From the NCBI GenBank assembly GCA_025618425.1, contig CM046844.1, forward strand, positions 2,780,665 to 2,844,664: a DNA stretch of 64,000 nucleotides, read 5' to 3'. The stretch is from Heliocidaris tuberculata. Lineage: Eukaryota > Echinodermata > Echinoidea > Camarodonta > Echinometridae. The position numbers and the translations under genes were made by a program. Each line of letters starts with the position of its first letter. Position 1 is the first letter of the stretch. Positions 56,090-64,000 of this stretch are shown here, piece by piece. The notes below the pieces were generated by a model that had not been told where the DNA came from, did no database searches, and saw only the letters and a program-made list of their open reading frames with translations.

Positions 56090-57905
56090 AGAGGAAGTTG
56101 TCCTTGTATTAGATACTTTACCCCCTATTTCTGTCAATTGATCCCTAAAACAAAAGTAACATTTTAAACCATACAAATGCATTCTCAGAGCATCCTATTA
56201 CAGCAAGTTTTTTAAGCAATACCTCATAATTCACAGAATCAAAGGCTTTACGCATATCAATAAACGCTACCCCACAAAATTTACTCCTATTAACTTCAGT
56301 TGCCCGATCATCAACTATACACAAGAGAGCACTTTCACTTGAATGCTTTGGTCTAAAACAAAATTGACTTTCACTGAAGAAATCACTATTTAATAAATAT
56401 GTCTGTAAATGCTTTTCTACCCATTTCTCCAAAACTTTTGCAACAATCAATTTCTATACATGATTGATCACCGCCCTTAAAAATTGGCGAATTTTGGCCA
56501 AGCACCATGCAAGTGCCCTTTTGACAAAGAAAGATTAAAAACATAAATAAGACTATCTATTACATCTGTGGCACATTTCATAATTTTCCACATTTTAACA
56601 GAGATGTCATCAAGCCCTGTGGCCTTTTTCACAAAATGGCTATCAATTTCTTTTACAACAAAATCATAAAATTGGAGAAATATCGAAAGTTTGACAATCA
56701 ATGACATCGAAAACTCCCCTGTGGCAATGGACAATCGGGAATTACATCTGGACTTGTGGTTTCATTGACTCTCCAGTTCATATCTCCCAGTAATTCTGAA
56801 ACACTATGAATGGAATAATCATTCAGTTTTTCAGCAACGATTTCTGGCTGAAAATTTTCAACATCGTTAATATTCAATTTTATAGAAAGCTGACCAGTAC
56901 TAGACGACAGTTGCTTCAAAATTGACCATAATTCCTTAGGGTCCCCATACTTATCTTTAAATAAACCCTGTATATACTCTTGTTTAGATTTTTAAGTTAT
57001 ACTTGTGACCATGTTTCTTATTATTCGATATTCTTTCCATAAACTTGGGGAATTAAACTTTAAAGCTTTATTTTGGAGATACTTTCTTTTATTTATCAAT
57101 GCAATTATTTCACCTGTGACCCATTGAGAAGGTTTTTTTCCTCATTCTTTTACCTTTATTTTGCATATGTTTATTAATTAATTACATTACTTGATAATAC
57201 CACTTATCCCGAGCTGTGTCAACGTTGCTATCACAGAATAAATACATCACTAAACAATAAATTGAAAAGATCGTTGACAAAATTTTTCCTGCTTAAATTT
57301 TTTTAAGTTTCTGAATTTGATATCTTTATGAACATTCCCAGCACTGCTAGAATGTAAACATGTGAATAACAGATAATGATCGTTAATATGAGTTTTTGTG
57401 ACACCTGAAGTAATGTGTTCATCCGGGCATGTTGTATAGATATGGTCAATAAGTGTTCTAGAATGCTGGGTCACACGAGTAGGAAGCTTAATCAACTGTG
57501 ACAAAAGTTATCCCTGCATTAAATAGATGAGAGCTTGTGAAGATGAATCTAATTTATCAGAAAGAAGGTCACAATTAAGATCCCCCATTACTATCAGTTC
57601 ACAATCAAAATCAAGAGCCTTACTCAACATAGGAGACATTAAATCAAGATAATCAACAGAAGAGTTCGGGGGGGGGGGCGATATATAACACAAATTAAAA
57701 AAGATTCCACCTTCCTTATCTTGGTTTTTATCCAAAAAGTTTCTAAGTTAAAGCCAAGATCTTTTACATGTTGAAAGTGGAGAGTGTTCTTCACATAAAT
57801 TATCACACCCCCACCATGCCTACTTCTATCTTTCCTTAGTAAGTCATAACCATCCATATGCAGTTCATTGTAACTAACTGTATTAAAATTTTGGTATGGT
57901 GGGTG
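56090..57905 (-). mobile_element. APE-type LINE, endonuclease and partial reverse transcriptase, broken
   Basis: The minus strand reads, in order: SYNELHMDGYDLLRKDRSRH-GGG (57.87 kb, endonuclease), ELIVMGDLNCDLL (57.58), SQLIKLPTRVTQHSRTLIDH and TKTHINDHYLLF (57.50-57.39, endonuclease end), KKATGLDDISVKMWK (56.6), SQFCFRPKHSSESALLCIVD and VAFIDMRKAFDSVNYEVLLK (56.38-56.20, reverse transcriptase). It stops near SSGVP at about 56090, where the GVPQGS..GP block would begin. The YADD catalytic box and everything after are missing. Frame breaks and in-frame stops, including one at a G-run (57667-57678), make it inactive. The pattern fits CR1/L2/Jockey-like clades. Confidence 0.75.
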
Positions 57906-58617
57906 CAGACAGGAGGATCTAAAGAAATTGCAGAGAATAGCCAATTATGCTGGTAAGATGACTGGCGAAGTGACTGATTTGACACGTGAATGCACTAATA
58001 CGATTCTGAAACAGGTCTCACAGATTTTGAAAAACGGAAATCACCCCCTTCATCCGTGTTATACTCTAATGCGATCGGGAAAACGGTACAGATCAATGAA
58101 AGCTCCAACTTCACGATTCCTCAATTCCTTTGTTCCGCTTTCGATTCGGAAATACAATGAGCAACTTCAGTCAAATTGAATAGGCTTATATCTTGCCACT
58201 TCGCTATTCATCAAAATTTGCACCGTACTGCTTCATTCAATCAAATGAATCATTATCAAAAGAAAATGAATAATACCCTATGTTATCCTGTGTTATTCTA
58301 AATTTTGTATATACGTTTAATTTATCAAGACAAAAACAACAATTCAGTTATACTACCTTTACATATGTTACAAATTAATCCGAATCTTTCGTAAACGTAT
58401 CTTTTCAATATTGTAAGTTTATGTATAATTATGCTGATATCATTCCATTAATAACGATATATCTGTGTTTCCTATAGCTATATGTTATTGTAAATTTGCT
58501 ACTGTGTATTATCTATTTGTGTATATATTATAAATTGTATATGTGCTTCATGTAATGCTGACAAAATGAATTTCCTATTGGACCAATAAACTTAATCTGA
58601 ATCTGAATCTGATCTGA
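57906..58617 (+). mobile_element. 5'-truncated LINE 3' end inserted in the minus-strand LINE
   Basis: The frame at 57928-58179 reads LQRIANY-type start, then HPLHPCYTLMRSGKRYRSMK and APTSRFLNSFVPLSIRKYNE, matching the conserved C-terminal end of many LINE ORF2 proteins. A 3' UTR of about 430 bases ends in the short tail (AATCTG)3-4 at about 58593-58617, typical of CR1-like LINEs that end in a microsatellite instead of poly-A. Confidence 0.7.
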
Positions 58618-58628
58618 ATTATCACAAT

Positions 58629-58834
58629 GGCCCGAATTCACAAAGGAGGTTTAAACCATGGGTAAGGTTTAAACCTCCGTAAGCATACTAAACTAGGCGT
58701 AAATAAGCGCGCATTGCCCATGCGCGCGCTCAAAGAAAATACATGATTGGATAGGACTCCGTGCGCACGTACGCTTAAAAAAACCCGGCAGGATGGGGTT
58801 TAAACCATGGTTTAAGCCAAACCTCATTCGGGCC
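58629..58834. mobile_element. MITE with GGCCCGAATT ends and GGTTTAAACC motifs
   Basis: The left end GGCCCGAATTCACAAAGGAG and right end CTCATTCGGGCC are inverted repeats, followed inward by GGTTTAAACCATGG on both sides. 206 bp, non-coding. It lies between the LINE 3' end and a short piece of endonuclease. Confidence 0.7.
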
Positions 58835-58867
58835 AGTGAGTCTCAGTAAGACCAATGATATCAAAGG
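58835..58867 (-). mobile_element. Detached endonuclease start of the minus-strand LINE
   Basis: The minus strand reads FDIIGLTETHW, the metal-binding E-box of APE-type LINE endonucleases. In related proteins the next block lies about 13 residues later, and here that block resumes at 57905, beyond the MITE and the + strand LINE. Confidence 0.55.
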
Positions 58868-58869
58868 GA

Positions 58870-60065
58870 GAATTATACCTAGAGGGCCAAACCCCATTTT
58901 GGGGTTTTTTTGAGACACGGGCTGTTGTAACAGGTTGTTGGGTATCAACTTGTTTGGGGAACCACCATGTACAACTTCCAGGTGGACTACCTATGAAATA
59001 CGCAGCTGAAAAAAAAAATGGCGGCCATTTCTTTTCAAAAGGGTCGCCATATATAACCAGCATTGACAATTTTGAATATAACTTTTTAATAGAGCCTTCG
59101 AATACAATGTATGAAGCATCAAATTGAAGAAAATTAAATTCCCCACAACATGGTACCACATTTGATTGTCTTAGTGATGATTTACATAACGATTTTGGGC
59201 CACATATGTGATTTTCTATCATTTTTCCTAAAAAATATGAAATGCACCAAAATACATTTTCCTCCGTATTTCTAATGCCTTTGTAACTTAAGACTTTAAA
59301 CTTCCTTAAAAACTACCCACACCTATGGTCAATACCCTATAAAATCACAAGTTCACTGCTTTTCTGGCAAAAAAGTTACAGCGTTCTAAAGGTTACACTT
59401 TGATATAGGCTTAATTAGAGTGAAAACATGGTTGCTAAGGGCTGCCTTCTCCCTAGCAACGGTGTCATTGTGAGGTGGAATCAAATCTTTCATTTTTAAT
59501 TGCTATCGGCGTGCATATGAATATTTAATACCGAGAGTGATGTCAGATAATGAAGTTTTATCATATTTCATTGATAAATAACTCTTTATTATTGCTGTGA
59601 TCATGATGATGCACATGTGCCTATATAGCAACGGTTGATATTACAGAAACCAATACAGACTCTTGGTCCAATGATATATAATATGATACTTGGTTTCAAG
59701 TGATAGTCATAACTAATGATTTACACTCAAGTTCAGAACTTGCACCCCACCCACTCCCGTGCAATGTCCATGCCCCCGCCCCATTGCTATGATATCAACC
59801 TGCCTGGTAATCGATGAGAAGCATCCAGAAACCATTTAAAGAATACATAAAATGGCGTCAAGTTATAGTCATAATAATACTCCAACACCTGAAAATACTG
59901 GATAGTGGGGTTTAGAACCCCCCCCCCCCCCGCATATCGATATCCAAGGGACAAGGGGGTGCCCTGGAAACACTTTAAGATGCGCAAAAACGCAAGAGAG
60001 AGAAAGCGAAAGGGGAGAAAAGGAAGAAAAAACCATGGTCCATCCTATTATAATCTGAGTAAGGA
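58870..60065. other. AT-rich sequence, no supported gene
   Basis: Contains a C-run at 59917-59930. Frames of 132 (minus) and 90 (plus) codons at 58.8-59.2 kb overlap each other and show no motif apart from the endonuclease piece above. Confidence 0.4.
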
Positions 60066-60982
60066 AATCCTTTGATATTTAAAAACTTTTAGGAGTTTGC
60101 ACGCCTCGTAGTCCGGCAGATTGGCGAAATAATTGTGCACTCTTCATAAAAGCATGAAATTTGGCATGTATGTAGAGTTTTTGATGCAGAATAATTCCGG
60201 ATATGGGGCCAACAAAAATTCGGGCCCTGGGGCCCGTTGTGCCCATTTTTTTTTTTAAATTGGCCCTCTCAAGGTCCTTTCCCTTCAAAGTTGATGTAAT
60301 CAAATTCTAGTTTGATATAATGAAATATTACGTAATATTTCACGGCCTCTAAAATCAGACAAATGCTTTAGGTGCCCACTTTTCAAATAAAAGGCCACCC
60401 TATATATCAAAATATTATGAAGTCACTGATTTGTTGGATATAAGTGAAATGCTTCTAATTTTGATCAGTTGACATTACGTCTTTGAGATTGATGAGATAT
60501 GTGGCGCAGGTGCCCATTATGACCAAAAAAGGCCCCAAAAGGCCCCAAATTATACATCTGCAAAATAATGTTTTTAAATCTTTGTTTCTAATTTCTACTG
60601 GTATAGACATCAGTTTTGAAAGCGAGGTTATATAAAAAAGCTCACTTTAGCAGGCCACATAGGCCCATCGATGGCCCATTCGAGACAATTAAATTTGATT
60701 AATTTCCTCAAAGAGGTTGGCCAAATTTAACAAATTAAAAATAGTTGCCAAAGTGTTAAAATACCTACTTGCATGTAACTTGAGTTTGGGTTTTAAAGCA
60801 AAGCTATTTACAAGCTAGTTATTATAGGCAGAATAGTTGGGTCACTTCATTTCATCAAGATGACCGTCACAATTAAAATGGCTTCCGTTGTGATTTAAGA
60901 TGTGACTATTGGTATTTTAAAGTTTACGTTGTATCTGGAAGCATATAACTTGGTATAAAAGTCTGGAATTTAGTACATATAT

Positions 60983-61703
60983 GTTGGAAATTTCTATAAA
61001 CAGAAAATATCTAACATCTAAAATTTGTTTCTCTTCTTATTGAAGAGTTATTTATGAACAATATACATTAATATCCTGATGAAGTAAAGAAATAGTCTTC
61101 TTTTACAAATAAATATTATTATGCCGAAATAAACCTATAAATCAGATGCAAAACAAGTGAGTGATAAAACTGCACTTTCCTCTTTTTTCATCTTCGTGGC
61201 CATATTGAAAAAAAAACAAAACTGATATGTCCTTACGAAACAACATAGACATCGTAATATTTATAAAGATGCCAATAAATATCTGTATTCTTTATAAACA
61301 TCTGCAACACCTATGAAAGGGCAATCCAAACTTTGTAAAAAGTTGAAAATTTCTATAAACAGAAAATATCAATCTAACATTTAAAATATGTTTCTCTTCT
61401 TATTGAAGAATTATTGAACAATAATAATATCCTGATGAAGCAAGAAAATACAAGAAAATTATTTACAAATAAATGTTATTATGCCGAATTAAACCTATAA
61501 TCAGATGCGAAAAAAGTAAGTGATAAAACTGCACTTTCCTCTTTTTTCATCTTCGTGGCCATATTGAAAAAACAAACAAAACTGATACGTCCTTACGAAA
61601 CAACCTAGACATCGTAAGATTTATAAAGATGTCAATTAATATTTGTATTCTTTATAAACATCTGCAACACCTATTAAAGAACAATCCATACTTTGTAATA
61701 AGT
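60983..61703 (+). repeat. Direct duplication of about 359 bp inside structure 6
   Basis: Copy 1 starts GTTGGAAATTTCTATAAACA at 60983, copy 2 GTTGAAAATTTCTATAAACA at 61342. Both contain CATCTTCGTGGCCATATTGA and CATCTGCAACACCTAT. Confidence 0.85.
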
Positions 61704-62190
61704 TGATTTGTGTAAAATCAGAAAAAAGATATACATAATGATAAAAGTCTGAAAGAAATCCGACCAAGAATAAGAAAGTTATCGATGTTTGAGAAATGAG
61801 ATCACTATTTTAATCACAAATTGGCAGTTGGGTCAGTCGATTGTGAGGTATTCCCGGTCAACTCTCGATTTTGTCGTACACCATTGATTTTTCTTTTTCC
61901 CATAAGCCCCCTGCCCTCGGGGGCACTACTATAAATATATTTTAGCAATATTTTGTATACAATATTTTAGTCACTGTGTGTTGGAAAAAATGGGAGAGTT
62001 CTCCGCCGCTATATCACAGTGACATTACCGTTTCGGTAAATTTGAAATTCCTATAATTGGTATAGGGTTTATAACTTTCATATTGCTTGTCCAATTTCGT
62101 TCAAACTTTTAACAATCTACTTCTCTGATTTTTCTGCTTTCTTCCAGAGCAACTTGCCATTAAGGTTGGATGTCCCTTTAAAAAAATAGA
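61704..62190. mobile_element. Long-TIR MITE, distant relative of 45456-45950 and 48700-49306
   Basis: Left AAATCAGAAAAAAGATATAC...AAGAATAAGAAAGTTATCGA pairs with right TATAACTTTCATATTGCTTG...CTACTTCTCTGATTTTTCTG. The centre has GGGAGAGTTCTCC. Confidence 0.65.
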
Positions 62191-63424
62191 GCCTGAATAC
62201 ATAATTCTTTAGCATATTAGTCATTTTGCATTTTGATTCTTTATGCCAAAATGCAAAATTATCAGATGCAAATTACATTGCAATGCTTATGCAGTATTTT
62301 TCTATTTGATGGCAATCTTGGAAATGAAATTCCCCACTATTTTAAAGTTTCAGAATTATAAGATATACGTTTACTCTGGTTTCATTGCGTCTCAACTAAA
62401 TACACGTATTTCACTTATGTCTATTATAGGCAAAAAAATTTCCAACATCCATGACTTTCTATCTATAAGATATAAGCTTCAAGACACAGCAACCTTAATG
62501 CAAATAACCACATCTCGAAACAAAAACCAGTGGTTATTTTTAATATGACGGCCATCTTAATGAGAGGAAGTAACCCTACAGTAGAGTTATTCTGCTTATA
62601 AAACATACTACCCGTACCGGGCCAGTAGTTATACTTTAAAGCCCAAACTCAAGGTTATATGCATATTCAAACACTTCGGGGGCCGTGTTGAATCCTCTTG
62701 TGAGGGAAAGAATTGTCTTTGATGGGCCATCAATGGGCTCATGTGATTCCTAAAGTGGCATTTTTATATGACCTTGATTTCAAAATTAATGTCTACCATT
62801 TAAAATTTAAACTAAATACTTTTAAAAATCTTATTTTGCAGATAAATTATTTGGGCATTTATGGGCCTTTTTTGTTATAATGGGCACCTGAGGCTCCAAT
62901 GTTGTTGATTTCAAAAACGTAATGTTGACTGATCACAATTAGAAGCATTTTACTTATATTCAACATATCAGTGACTTTATAATATTTTGAATATTAAGAT
63001 GGCCCTTTATTTGAAAAAATGGGCACCTGAAGCATTTGTCTGATTTTAGAGGCCGGGAAATACTACATGATATTTCATTATATCAAACTAAATTTGATTA
63101 CATCAACTCTGAAGGGAAAAGAACTTGAGAGGGCCATTTTTTTTTTAAAAATGGGCACAACGGGCCCCAGGGCCCGAATTTTTGTTGGCCCCATATTCAG
63201 ATTATTCTGCATCAAAAAACTCTACGTACATGCTAAATTTCATGTTTTATGAAAAAAGTGCACAATTCCATCGATTTTCTGCACCAATCTGCTGGACTAT
63301 CGGACTGAAAAAATTTCACGTGTCATTCGTTCTGACTGCAGATCATCCTAAAGGTTTTCGATTTTTAAAATAAGTTGTTTGAAATCCAAAATGAAATATA
63401 AAAACTCAAAATAGTTCTGGAAAG

Positions 63425-63924
63425 NNNNNNNNNNNNNNNNNNNNNNNNNNNNNNNNNNNNNNNNNNNNNNNNNNNNNNNNNNNNNNNNNNNNNNNNNNNN
63501 NNNNNNNNNNNNNNNNNNNNNNNNNNNNNNNNNNNNNNNNNNNNNNNNNNNNNNNNNNNNNNNNNNNNNNNNNNNNNNNNNNNNNNNNNNNNNNNNNNNN
63601 NNNNNNNNNNNNNNNNNNNNNNNNNNNNNNNNNNNNNNNNNNNNNNNNNNNNNNNNNNNNNNNNNNNNNNNNNNNNNNNNNNNNNNNNNNNNNNNNNNNN
63701 NNNNNNNNNNNNNNNNNNNNNNNNNNNNNNNNNNNNNNNNNNNNNNNNNNNNNNNNNNNNNNNNNNNNNNNNNNNNNNNNNNNNNNNNNNNNNNNNNNNN
63801 NNNNNNNNNNNNNNNNNNNNNNNNNNNNNNNNNNNNNNNNNNNNNNNNNNNNNNNNNNNNNNNNNNNNNNNNNNNNNNNNNNNNNNNNNNNNNNNNNNNN
63901 NNNNNNNNNNNNNNNNNNNNNNNN
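63425..63924. other. Assembly gap of 500 N
   Basis: Exactly 500 unknown bases, a conventional placeholder for an unknown gap length. It lies just beyond structure 6, a repeat that could have stopped assembly. Confidence 1.
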
Positions 63925-64000
63925 TCAATTTTTCACAATTTACGTGTATTGTCTATAGAGATGACTTTTTTTTCAAATCATGATTCTACATTCCCGTCTT

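Larger units (their letters stand above)
60070..63372. mobile_element. Inverted-repeat structure 6, arms of about 0.9 kb
   Basis: The left arm (60070-61000) and right arm (62440-63372) are diverged inverted copies. Shared points include GTCCGGCAGATTGG / CCAATCTGCTGGAC, ATTCGGGCCCTGGGGCCCGT / ACGGGCCCCAGGGCCCGAAT and AGACAAATGCTTTAGGTGCC / its complement. Frames in the arms (GTTGPRARIFVGPI on both) only mirror this DNA similarity. The middle has a direct duplication and a long-TIR MITE. No transposase was found. Unlike structures 1, 2, 4 and 5, the arms are not tandem arrays. Confidence 0.7.

Noticed and set aside
58870..59222. Longer N-terminal endonuclease upstream of DIIGLTETH
   Set aside because: The preceding minus-strand residues do not match the usual start of LINE endonucleases. 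Only the short motif is annotated.
60079..60303. Frames sharing GTTGPRARIFVGPI at both ends of structure 6
   Set aside because: The similarity is that of inverted DNA arms. There are stops and no protein family, so no gene is claimed.

Overview
The window looks like nuclear DNA of a marine invertebrate, most likely an echinoderm. It is AT-rich and gene-poor, has consensus GT-AG exons, poly-A-signal-like sites, non-LTR retrotransposon remains, microsatellites and at least 40 poly(C)/poly(G) runs of 10 or more. The sea-urchin-like impression rests on the large foldback elements, whose arms are built of short tandem repeats as in sea urchin TU elements. This is inference; no species-diagnostic gene was recognised. 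Nothing bacterial (operons, CRISPR, IS elements) is present. Most open frames are chance or low-complexity translations.

Left third (1-19.8 kb). This part holds the best gene evidence. Two copies of a signal-peptide exon face away from each other at 1.6 and 3.4 kb, both ending at consensus phase-1 splice donors. A possible small + strand gene runs from 6.2 to 8.8 kb; its three exons join in frame but contain one in-frame TAG. A possible minus-strand exon lies at 8.9 kb. A compact four-exon minus-strand gene with very short reading frames and an AATAAA signal runs from 15.5 to 13.1 kb. Between them are poly-C repeats, a long polypyrimidine tract, hairpin MITEs, a dispersed inverted repeat pair (0.24-1.25 kb against 18.6-19.1 kb) and a LINE 3' end at 19.1-19.8 kb.

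Middle (19.8-40 kb). Five large inverted-repeat structures stand almost end to end: 19.80-21.44, 22.21-26.96, 27.14-28.59, 28.97-34.83 and 34.83-40.00 kb. Four of them have arms made of different short tandem repeats (22-bp palindromic unit, GTTGGTTAA-type, 16-bp ATTTGGTCTAAT-type, CTACTGGTTT-type). The third is a nest of palindromes whose outer arms carry an inverted pair of exon-like segments. Inside the arrays sit an L1/Tx1-like LINE fragment, a 0.9-kb TIR element with nuclear-receptor-like half-sites, a MITE with a recognisable empty site, and a tripled 0.37-0.40-kb repeat. A tRNA-like sequence turned into a 25-bp perfect hairpin lies between the first two structures.

Right third (40-64 kb). 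This holds a MITE family in two direct copies with TA at the ends, two weak candidate exons (42.1 and 44.9 kb), a nearly identical 2.61-kb tandem triplication (46.7-54.5 kb), a tRNA-derived SINE, an APE-type LINE on the minus strand broken by a second LINE 3' end and a MITE, a sixth inverted-repeat structure (60.07-63.37 kb) and a 500-base assembly gap. No gene of known function could be named, and the functions of all candidate exons are unknown.
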